Translations under genes and position numbers: made by a program
In this document: positions 48,101 to 56,278 of the stretch, piece by piece
Layout of the letters: every line of letters begins with the position of its first letter
Position numbering within the stretch: position 1 is the first letter of the stretch
DNA from: Struthio camelus
Lineage: Eukaryota; Chordata; Aves; Struthioniformes; Struthionidae
DNA: 64,000 nucleotides
Reading direction: 5' to 3'
NCBI RefSeq assembly: GCF_040807025.1
Contig: NC_090981.1
Span: 12,501-76,500, forward strand
The notes under the pieces: model-generated
What the model was told of the DNA's origin: nothing
The model's input: only the letters and a program-made list of their open reading frames with translations
The model's database searches: none

Positions 48101-49511
48101 GAGGGCTACCAAGATGATTAGAGGGCTGGAGCACCTCTCCTATGAAGAAAGACTGAGAGAGCTGGGCCTGTTCAGCCTGGAGAAGAGAAGATTGAGAGGG
48201 GATCTCATCAACGTGTACAAGTATCTGAAGGGGGAGTGTCAAGAGGATGAGGCCAGCCTCTTCTCCGTGGTGCCCAGCAACAGGACAAGAGGCAATGGGC
48301 AGAAACTGAAACACAGGCAGTTCCATCTGAACCTGAGAAAAAACTTCTTTCCTGTGAGGGTGACTGAGCATTGGAACAGGTTGCCCAGAGAGGTAGTGGA
48401 GTCTCCTTCGCTGGAGATATTCAAAAGCCGTCTGGATGTGATCCTGGGCAATATGCTCTAGGTGACCCTGCTTGAACAGGGAGGTTGGACTAGATGATCT
48501 CCAGAGGTCCCATCCAACCTAAACGATTCTGTGATTCTGTGATTTCTGTTATATCCAAGTCTGCCTACAATTAAAAAGTCACAAGATCATTAGGATCATC
48601 AGTAAAGCATCACTGCAATGAGCCAAAGCTGCAGAGTAAATGCTTAATTATTTTACAACAGAAACACATCTGTATTCCCCTGCTGTGCTCAAACTGGAAA
48701 CTTTCACATTATTCAGGAAGTGACAGCAATCCAACAGGCTTACATGCCATTCAGTGCTAGCAAGCCTTTTTTGGCAGTACAAGTACACTTTTCCCTCCTC
48801 CCTGCCACTTGTTTTAGAAATGGTTTAATGTACAGAAAAACACATTCTCACAGGGATCCAAGAGGGAAGCAAAGCAGGAAAGCTAGCAGTGGGCAGAGAG
48901 CAGCATGAGCAGGCAAAGCCTACAATAAACAGTATAGATGTTTATTACCTTTAAGTCTTAACAGAGTAGCTGTGAAAGTGTTTACATAACCTCGATAAGG
49001 CTTCAGGAAACCATTCTCTCCCACAGGGGCAGAAAGCTGAGGGGAATTCAGTATTTATACCCAGACATCTACCACCGTTGCCCCTTCTAAGGCCACTGCA
49101 CTCTCTCCTTTAGCTGTAAAGAAAGCATTAAAAAAACAAAACAAAAAAATCAATATGCAGTTTTCTCCCGCACCGTGTTTTTAGCCTCCCCCACCAGCCC
49201 CACGTACCAAAGTAGATGAGCCAGTTCATGCTGCGCACCGCCTGCGGCAGCCACGGCAGCTCCAGGTCGTAGAGCTCCTCCATCTCCCTGACCAGCCGCT
49301 CGCCATCGGTCCGCAACCGCTCCAATGGCATCTTCACTGTGGCGACACAACATGGTCTCAGGCTGCCACTTCCCCTCCGGGGGCCCCCCCAATCCCTATT
49401 TTTCCCCATTTTCCCCGACCGACCCTCGCGGTCGAAGTCCCTGAGGAAGATGGCGAGCCGCCTGTCGTGCGCGACCAGTCTCATCCTCCTTGACGGCACG
49501 GCAGCGGCCAT
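45041..49511 (-). CDS. CDCA8: Borealin family (CDCA8, or its paralogue borealin-2/CDCA9)
   Basis: Minus-strand gene rebuilt as join(45041..45172, 45434..45560, 46261..46353, 46689..46762, 47417..47556, 49208..49336, 49424..49511): 783 bp, 260 residues, close to the ~280 of human borealin. Borealin is a subunit of the chromosomal passenger complex (with INCENP, survivin and Aurora B) acting at centromeres and the central spindle. Residues ~18-73 match the N-terminal INCENP/survivin-binding helix region ([27 protein letters not shown]). Residues ~144-217 match the conserved C-terminal part ([35 protein letters not shown]), and 218-260 match the terminal dimerisation region. All exon phases agree. 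The middle is shorter and diverged from human, so the paralogue is not settled. Odd point: the exon 5 donor is AT, not GT. Confidence 0.87.
45434..45560 (-). CDS. CDCA8: Borealin-family coding exon 6
   Basis: 127 bp, acceptor GTTTCAG, donor GAG/GTAAAT. Residues 175-217, the most conserved part of the gene: [19 protein letters not shown], then NGSSLAD and SVPVGGGE. Confidence 0.9.
46261..46353 (-). CDS. CDCA8: Borealin-family coding exon 5, donor site broken
   Basis: 93 bp, acceptor in a TAGCAG tandem. Residues ~144-174: [15 protein letters not shown] ... [10 protein letters not shown], matching the human KRSSRANTVTP ... LTPRFDSR segment. Phase and homology put the end at TTCCAG with the next bases ATTAGT, so the expected GT is AT. 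A GT lies 12 nt inside the exon and would keep the frame while dropping four residues. Confidence 0.75.
46354..46359 (-). promoter_or_regulatory. Tandem NAGNAG acceptor at exon 5
   Basis: The minus strand reads TTTAGCAG at the exon 4/5 acceptor; use of either AG keeps the frame and adds or removes one residue (NR versus K). The human family sequence reads KRSSR here. Confidence 0.55.
46689..46762 (-). CDS. CDCA8: Borealin-family coding exon 4
   Basis: 74 bp, acceptor TTTCAG, donor CACAA/GTAAAA. Residues 120-143, S/K-rich ([10 protein letters not shown] ... SKSKRH), in the variable basic linker. Only one of the three frames stays open. The call rests on splice sites, phase and position. Confidence 0.7.
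47417..47556 (-). CDS. CDCA8: Borealin-family coding exon 3
   Basis: 140 bp, acceptor CTCTTAG, donor AAG/GTAATT. Residues 73-119: [17 protein letters not shown] and then a P/Q/E-rich linker. The G-N-x-K-Q tract aligns with the human segment after DYFALG. Phase in 1, phase out 0. Confidence 0.82.
47928..48545 (+). mobile_element. CR1 LINE, 5'-truncated
   Basis: Plus-strand CR1 fragment holding the last ~170 codons of ORF2, still open (motifs [56 protein letters not shown]), and the 3' UTR ending in GATTCTGTGATTCTGTG octamer repeats. It lies antisense in intron 2 of the borealin-family gene. It is closely similar to the 3' third of the element at 51.7-56.3 kb. Its long open frame is ORF2 remnant, not a host gene. 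Confidence 0.93.
48546..49207. other. Intron 2 remainder, with one possible cassette exon
   Basis: Mostly unremarkable intronic sequence. On the minus strand, 48,949-49,036 (88 bp) is flanked by acceptor CCCCTCAG and donor AAAG/GTAATA. Inserted between exons 2 and 3 it would carry an in-frame TAA two bases before its end and shift the frame. Confidence 0.4.
49208..49336 (-). CDS. CDCA8: Borealin-family coding exon 2
   Basis: 129 bp, acceptor GCCACAG, donor TTTG/GTACGT. The split codon GTG joins exon 1 to give FDREV. It encodes the second half of the N-terminal helical region, residues 30-72, ending NWLIYF. Confidence 0.87.
49424..49511 (-). CDS. CDCA8: Borealin-family coding exon 1
   Basis: Starts at ATG 49,509-49,511 ([10 protein letters not shown]...) and ends after FDRE plus one base at donor GG/GTCGGT, a weak but GT-type site. 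The start was chosen because family members begin some 15-20 residues before the FL-x-DFDRE motif. The frame stays open upstream through the microsatellite but has no ATG there. Confidence 0.85.
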
Positions 49512-49545
49512 AGCGGCAGCAGTACAAATAACGATGACACTACTG

Positions 49546-49714
<169 letters not shown>

Positions 49715-49860
49715 CGCGCGCGCGCACCCTACCCTCTTCCCCCCCCCCCCCCCCCCCGCAACCCCCATATATATATAGTGCTGCCACTCCGCCCCCGCGT
49801 TGACGCGCAGCCAATCAGAGGGCGGCGCGCTGCCGCAGCACGGCAGAGAGAGGGGTTACT
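49715..49860 (-). promoter_or_regulatory. Borealin-family gene promoter region
   Basis: CpG-rich region upstream of the start codon. On the minus strand it has CTCTGATTGG (inverted CCAAT, 49,810-49,819), a GC box (GGGGGCGGAG, ~49,788-49,797), a TATATATATAT stretch (49,767-49,777) and a G17 run (49,741-49,757). CCAAT plus GC boxes fit a cell-cycle-regulated gene. The start of transcription cannot be read directly. Confidence 0.6.
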
Positions 49861-49866
49861 ACCGTA

Positions 49867-49886
49867 ATTGCAGCTCTTGCTGCAAT
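49867..49886. promoter_or_regulatory. 7-bp hairpin within direct repeats, upstream of promoter
   Basis: ATTGCAG-CTCTTG-CTGCAAT forms a perfect 7-bp inverted repeat. It is bracketed by ACTACCGTAATT and ACTACTGTAATT (49,858-49,869 and 49,890-49,901). It may be a paired factor-binding site. Confidence 0.4.
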
Positions 49887-49920
49887 CGACTACTGTAATT
49901 ACACACGGCTGGTGTCGTAA

Positions 49921-49934
49921 CCCCCCCCCCCCCC
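49921..49934. repeat. Homopolymer C14
   Basis: C run on the plus strand upstream of the borealin-family promoter. Confidence 0.9.
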
Positions 49935-51700
49935 AGCTGCTTGGAGAAAACTGTGTATGAGGACTAGAGGTTGTTGATTGCAGCCTGTACGGCCACTAGT
50001 ATTTATTATCTGAATGTCTTTGCATATACCAGGTTCCCAAGATCTTTGCCCAGTGACATGCTGGAACCAAAATATACAGACTTGTAGTGCCAGATTCAGA
50101 ACTCCAGACTTTAGAAGAGACCCAACAGCTTTGCTCTGGTATAAGCTCATAGCTTTCAAACAGATTTCAGAGCGGAATTTACTACAGGGGTCCTTACTTA
50201 GGAAAAGGCTAAAGAAATTTAAGTTTAGAGTTTCGTTGGAGGCAGAAATACATGATGAACGGCCGCATGAGTCATTTAGTCGACCAAACATGCATGGGTT
50301 TCACAAGCCCCTGTGGTTTGAGTTGGCTTATAATCCTGGAGACTGTCTCTTCAGCCCAGCCTCTAGCTTGTCTTGAAGTCATGCCTCTTGGTTCCCCACG
50401 TGCACCCAATGATTTTTCATCTCTTTTCTGTTGTAATGTGTGTGTAGCAAGGTTTTCATCGTTTTTTTGGATATTGGAAAGCTTGCAGTAATCAAATAGG
50501 GCTTGCAAAACTCCTGTCCTTCTCCTTCCATGAGCTCTTGCTTTAGGATTCACCTTGGCATGTTACGTATTTATTTCAAAATGCTAGTGGTAAGAAAGAA
50601 GGGATTTATGTAAATTCAGATCCTTCATAATGCAACAATTTTGTGTCACCAGCAATCTGAAATGGGTTCTGAAAGGGGTAATCTGCTTTGGAGTTCAACC
50701 TACCCCATCAGCCCCACATCTCTCTCTGTTGTCTCTTCACACAAGCAGGATTCACACCAGCATTAAATAGATACCTTTAAATTCACAGCAAAGAAAACTT
50801 TGTAAGGTGTAGCATTCTTCCTTCCCCATGCAGTGCTGCAGCCTTCCTCCTCGGTGTGAGCTGCTATAGGATGGCTCCCTCCCATAGTCCATGGCTACTT
50901 GTCAGCCAGAGACCAGCTTCAACTCTGTGCTAAGCATAATAGGACCTTTCCTCTTTTCTCTTGAGATCAGGAGAGGAATTCAAGCTGGTCAAACATTATG
51001 GCCCCATTTCAAAGACTGCCCTGGCAATGACTGGTGGAGGTGATTCATGTGACATGTGTGGCACAGCGTAAAAGATGCTATCTTTGAGATCTCAGGGTGG
51101 TCTGATAGTGACCTCCTCCTTTCCTGACTCTACTGTGTGACCTGCTCTGTCACTATGCTTCAAGAATAAACCTGCTCTCTGGAAAGTGCCATCAGCTCCA
51201 AGAACAAACTATGCTGCGCAGCAGCTAGGTCCTAATGATTTTCCTGTGCAATCCCTCTTTCTTGGCCTTGAAAGGTGAGATTTCTGAAGATGCCCTGGAC
51301 CCTGCCATCTGTCCTCTTGACATAACACCAGGATAGCTGGCTGGTATAACCTTTGTGGCAGAGTATGAAACTACAGATGACGAATCCTGTGCCATCTCCA
51401 GCTTCTGACGCGAACAGTGAAACTGCAGCCAGTGCTGGAACGCGCTGACTGAAAGCAGTCGTGGGTTTGCTTTACACAGACCGTGGGGTGAGGACAGCAC
51501 TGGCGTGTCGTGTGGAAGGGGTGCTCCAGAGCAGCGGTGCCAACGAGGCACGGAGGGACTATGCATATACCAAGAGGGGCTGCCTGCTGTGCAAGGCACT
51601 TCCTCGCCAGCTGCTGTGCGTCACTTCCATTCCTTGGCACCGCATGATCCATTTCATTCCTTTCTGTTCCCTTAGACCGAAAGCCATCGACCAGTGCTAA
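49935..51700. other. Intergenic sequence, nothing identified
   Basis: Several frames of 80-130 codons overlap on both strands without splice context or family resemblance. No RNA gene or mobile element recognised. The 5' boundary of the CR1 to the right is uncertain and may start slightly before 51,725. Confidence 0.5.
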
Positions 51701-51728
51701 GAAAAAATATTTGCAAAAGAAGCGCAAA

Positions 51729-51779
51729 CAGAGCGCAGCAAACAGAGGCAGTGAACAGACGCAGCAGTTTGCGCAGCAG
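51729..51779 (+). repeat. CR1 5'-UTR repeat, first copy
   Basis: About 50 bp (CAGAGCGCAGCAAACAGAGG... to GCGCAGCAG) recurring at 52,086-52,135 with several substitutions, 357 bp apart in direct orientation. Confidence 0.8.
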
Positions 51780-52067
51780 TGTCTGGGCTCTGCTTGGGCC
51801 TTTTGTGGGCCTTGTTGGAAGCTGTGGAGGCTTTCTGGGAACCCCCGAGGAACTAGACGGTGCTTGCTGCTAGCAGGAAAGGAAAACTGGGCAAGGACTG
51901 CTGCAGGAGGCCTTAACTTAACTTCTCCTGGGAAGTTCTAGCTAGGTGTAGCTGCTGCTATCAAGCTCTCTGGGTTGCCCTGGTCAGAGGGAGTTGGGGC
52001 TTTTGATTCAGGTGGCTCCTGATTGGGTGGGTCAAGCACCCTTGTGAGTCACTGCTGGGCAGAGGCC

Positions 52068-52135
52068 TATATAAGAGCCAGGCCCAGAGTGCAGCTAATA
52101 GAGGCAGTGAACAGATGCAGTAGTTTGGGCAGCAG
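52068..52135 (+). promoter_or_regulatory. CR1 internal promoter candidate and second 5'-UTR repeat
   Basis: TATATAAG (52,068-52,075) lies just upstream of the second copy of the 50-bp repeat (52,086-52,135). A start of transcription ~25-30 bp beyond the TATA-like box would fall inside the repeat, so each 357-bp monomer could supply the promoter for the next copy, as in LINEs with tandem 5'-UTR monomers. Confidence 0.5.
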
Positions 52136-52152
52136 GATGCCAGAAGTCAAAG

Positions 52153-53433
52153 GTGGCACCTTCATTTTCCGTAGTGGTGTGTCCTTCCCCAGGCATGGTC
52201 ATGACATGCTGCAGAATATGTTCCCCAGTGGCTGTTGGAGGTGCTGCATCACCTGTGTCTGAAGCTTCAACCCAGACAGACCCTCTGACAGCAGATGCAG
52301 CTCTACAGGTGTCAGGCTGCAGGGAGTGCCTGGGGCCTCTCTGTGAGGCCTGGGCTGATGGTCAGCTCTCCTGCAGAAGGCGTGCTGTGGTCGATCAGTT
52401 GTGTCATCAGGTAAAGGAGTTACAGGAGGAAGTCAGTAGGCTGTGTAGCATCTGAGAAGATGAGCAGGAGATTGACAGGGTATTCTCGGAGACTGTGCAG
52501 CTCCAGGAGTCCCCACCCTCCACTGCAGTGGAGTTGTTGGAGGGCTCTGTACCATGTGTAATGGTGCATCATAACACTGTTGAAGAAGGCTGGAAGCTGG
52601 TGACCTCTCGTAGAAGGAAAAAGACTCTTGCTCCTCCTCAAGATTTGCCTTTGAAGAACAAGTTTAGTGTCCTCCAAGCTGAGGAGGAGCTGGGCATGGC
52701 TCCAAGGGAGGCAACTGGCCTGGCAGACCCTGTGCCATGTGGGAACACCCAGAAGAAGCAGCGAGTGATTGTTGTGGGTGACTCCCTGCTGCAGGGGACA
52801 GAGGCACCTCTCTGCCGACCTGACTTCTTGTCTAGAGAGGTTTGCTGCCTGCCAGGGGCTCGAATAAGAGATGTCATGGAAAGACTGCCAAGGCTTGTCC
52901 ATGCATCAGCCTACTACCCTCTGCTGCTCTTCCATGTGGGCACTAATGACACCAAGGGCAAATTGGATACCATCAAATGGGACTTCAGAGCTCTGGGAAT
53001 GGTGGTGAAGGGTCTGGGAGCCCAGGTCATTTTCTCCTCAATCTTGCCTGTGAGGGGAAAGGATGGGAGGAGGAGTAGATGAGTTTTCCAAGTTAACAAC
53101 TGGCTGCGCCGCTGGTGTTGGCAACAGGGCTTTGGTTTCTATGATCATGGGACCCTGTTTGAAGATCAACAGCTGATGGGGAGCGATGGGATCCACCTTA
53201 CCAAGTGGGGCACGCCTCTTTGCCAACAGGTTGGCCAGCCTGGTAAGGAGGGCTTTAAACTAGGCAAGATGGGGGAAGGGGAGTGGTATAGAGACAGGGT
53301 AGTCAGTAAAACGCAGCTCAAGTCAGGATGCCTCCAGCGGGTGCATGCAGCCAGGGGAGACAGCATGGGACATGGTATGGCAGATCCTCTTGCACCTCTC
53401 CTGGGAAACCTGCATGCTCAATTGGCTCTCTGA
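52153..53433 (+). pseudogene. CR1 ORF1 (SGNH/GDSL-type esterase), broken
   Basis: One reading frame interrupted by TGA at 52,453 and TGA at 53,080. The N-terminal part has a Cys cluster (SGCRECLGPLCEA) and a predicted coiled segment (VVDQLCHQVKELQEEVSRL). The C-terminal part is an SGNH-hydrolase-like domain: VIVVGDSLL (block I Ser), LLLFHVGTNDT (block III Gly/Asn) and SDGIHLTKWG (Asp/His block) after the second stop. CR1 ORF1 proteins are known to bind nucleic acid and carry such an esterase. The true start codon is unclear. Confidence 0.85.
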
Positions 53434-56202
53434 AATGCCTGTACACCAATGCACACAGCATGGGGAATAAACAGGAAGAGTTAGAGATCTGTGTGCGGTC
53501 ACAGGGCCATGATCTCATTGCAGTTACAGAGCCATGGTGGGATAGCTCACATGACTGGGATGCTGTCATGGATGGCTATGTGCTTTTTAGGAAAGACAGG
53601 CCAGGAAGACGAGGTGGTGGAGTTGCCCTTTATGTGAGGGAGCAACTAGAATGTATGGGGCTCTGCCTAGGGGTGGATGAAGAGCAAGTTGAGAGCCTAT
53701 GGGTAAGGATTAAAGGGCAGGCTAACACGGGTGACACAGTTGTGGGGGTTTACTACAGGCCACCTGATCAGGAAGAAGTAGTCAATGAGGCCTTCTACAG
53801 GCAGCTGGAAGTAGCCTCATGATCACAGGCCCTGGTCCTCATGGGGGACTTCAACCACCCTGACATCTGCTGGAAAGAGAGCACAGCTAGGCACAAACAG
53901 TCAAAGAGGTTCCTGCAAAGCATTGAGGATAATTTCTTGACCCAGGTGGTGGAGAAGCCAAGGAGGGGAGGTGCGCTGCTAGACCTTGTACTAACAAACA
54001 AAGAAGGTCTAGTTGGAGATGTGCAGGTTGGGGGCAGCCTTGGCTGCAGTGACCATGAGATGGTGGAGTTCAGGATCCTGAGAGGAGGGAGCAGGGCAAT
54101 GAGTAGGATTGCAACCCTGGACTTGAGGAGAGCAGACTTTGGCCTCTTCAGGGACCTTCTTGGAGGAATCTCATGGGGTAGGGCCCTAGAAGGAAGAGGG
54201 GTCCAGGAGTGCTGGTTAATATTCAAGCATCACTTCCTCCAGGCTCAAGATCAGTGCATCCCTCTGAGTAAGAAGTCCAGCAAAGTAGACACGAGACCTG
54301 CATGGATGAGCAAGGAACTCCTGGCAAAACTCCAGCAGAAGAAGGAAGTCTACAGAATGTGGAAAAGGGGACAGGCCACTTGGGAGGAATACTGGGACGT
54401 TGTCACAGTATGCAGGGATGCGACAAGGAAGGCTAAGGCCCATTTGGAATTAAATCTGGCAAGGTATGTCAAGGCCAACAAGAAGGGCTTCTTCAAATAC
54501 ATCAATAGCAAAAGGAAGACTAGGGGAAATGTGGGCCCGCTGCTGAATGGGGCGGGTGCCCTGGTGGCAAAGGATACAGAGACGGCAGAGTTGCTGAATG
54601 CCTTCTTTGCTTCAGTCTTTACTGCTAAGGCCAGTCCTCAGGAATTCCAGACCCTGGGGACAAGAGAGGAAGGCTGGAGAAAGGAAGACTCTCCCTTGGT
54701 CGAGGAGGATTGGGTTAGAGATCATTTGTGCAAACTTGACATCCATAAATCCATGGGCCCCGATAGGATGCACCCATGAGTGCTGAGGGAGCTGGCGGAT
54801 GTTATCGCTAGGCCACTCTCCATCCTCTTGGAAAGGTCCTGGAGAACAGGAGAGGTGCCTGAGGACTGGAAGAAAGCCAAGGTGATTCCAGTCTTCAAAA
54901 AGGGCAAGAAGGAGGACCCAGGGAACTGCAGGCCTGTCAGCCTCACCTCCATCCCTGGAAAGGTGATGGAACAGCTCATCCTGGAGGTCATCACTAAGCA
55001 TGTGGAGGACAAGAAGGTGATCAGGAGGAGTCAGCATGGATTCACCAAAGGGAAATCATGCTTGACCACTCTGATAGCCTTCTGTGATGGAAGGACTGGC
55101 TGGGGAGATGAGGGGCGAGCAGTGGATGTTGTCTCCCTGGACTTCAGCAAGGCTTTTGACCCTGTCTCCCATCACATCCTCCTAGGCAAGCTCAGGAAGT
55201 GTGGGTTGGAGGAGTGGACAGTGAGGTGGATTGAGAACTGACTGAATGGCAGAGCTCAGAGGGTTGTGGTCAGTGGCGCAGAGTCTAGTTGGAGGCCTGT
55301 AGCTAGCAGTGTCCCCCAGGGGTCCGTGCTGGGTCCAGTCTTATTCAATGTATTCCTCAGTGCCCTGGAGGAAGGGACAGAGTGCACCCTCAGCAAGTTT
55401 GCTGATGATAGAAAACTGGGAGGAGTGGCTGACACACCAGAGGGCTGTGCTGCCATTCAGAGGGACCTGGACAGGCTGGAGAGATGGGTGGAGAGGAACC
55501 TCCTGAAGTTCCACAAAGGCAAGTGCAGGGTCCTGCACCTGGGGAGGAATAACCCCCATGCACCAGTACAGGCTGGGGGTTGACCTGCTGGAAAGTAGCT
55601 CTGCAGAGAAGGACCTGGGAGTCCTGGTGGACCACAAGTTGACCATGAGGCAGCAATGTGCCCTTGTGGCCAAGAAGGCCAATGGTCTCCTGGGCTGCAT
55701 TAGGCAGAGTGTTGCCAGCAGGTTGAGGGAGGTGATCCTGCCCCTCTACTCAGCCCTGGTGAGGCCTCACCTGGAGTCCTGTGTCCAGTTCTGGGCTCCC
55801 CAGTACAAGAGAGACATGGCACTACTGGAGAGAGTCCAGCGGAGGGCTACCAAGATGATGAGGGGACTGGAGCATCTCTCATATGAGGCAAGGCTGAGGG
55901 AGCTGGGCCTGTTCAGTCTGGAGAAGAGAAGACTGAGAGGCGATCTCATCAATGTGTACAAGTATCTGAAGGGAAGGTGTCAAGAGGATGGGGCCAGTCT
56001 CTTCTCCGTGGTGCCCAGTGACAGGACAAGAGGCAATGGGCACAAATTGAAACACAGGCAGTTCCATCTGAATATGAGGAGAAACTTCTTTCCTGTGAGG
56101 GTGACTGAGCACTGGAACAAGTTGCCCAGAGAGGTAGTGGAGTCTCCTTCCCTGGAGATATTCAAAACCTGCCTGGATGCGATTCTGTGCAATGTGCTCT
56201 AG
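53430..56202 (+). pseudogene. CR1 ORF2 (endonuclease + reverse transcriptase), broken
   Basis: AP-like endonuclease first: CLYTNAHSM, TEPWWD, GVYYRPPD, then MGDFNHPD and SDHEMVEF catalytic blocks (53,430-54,100). Reverse transcriptase follows: PVSLTSIPGKVMEQ, LDFSKAFDPVSH (motif A Asp), [12 protein letters not shown] (motif B), and FADDRKLGG (motif C, the FADD box) near 55,395-55,425. The frame is stopped by TGA at 53,820, 54,777 and 55,239, and shifts around 55,540-55,583 into the frame that carries the C-terminal domain to the stop at 56,200. ORF1 and ORF2 lie in different frames. Confidence 0.9.
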
Positions 56203-56278
56203 AGGACCCTGCTTGAGCAGGAGGGTTGGACTAGATGATCTCCAGAGGTTCCCTTCCAACCTTGGCCATTCTGTGAGC

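Larger units (their letters stand above)
51725..56278 (+). mobile_element. CR1 LINE, near full length
   Basis: About 4.55 kb, with 5' UTR, ORF1, ORF2 and a 3' UTR ending in the CR1 tail (GGTTGGACTAGATGATCTCC ... CATTCTGTGA). ORF1 keeps its SGNH-type esterase and ORF2 its endonuclease and reverse-transcriptase motifs, in correct order. Both are broken by stop codons, and ORF2 also by one frameshift, so this copy is dead but young enough to read. No target-site duplication is evident, as usual for CR1. The tandem octamers normally at the CR1 end are nearly absent here. Confidence 0.93.

Noticed and set aside
47769-48461. 230-codon plus-strand frame as a host gene
   Set aside because: It is the C-terminal part of CR1 ORF2 in a truncated LINE copy.
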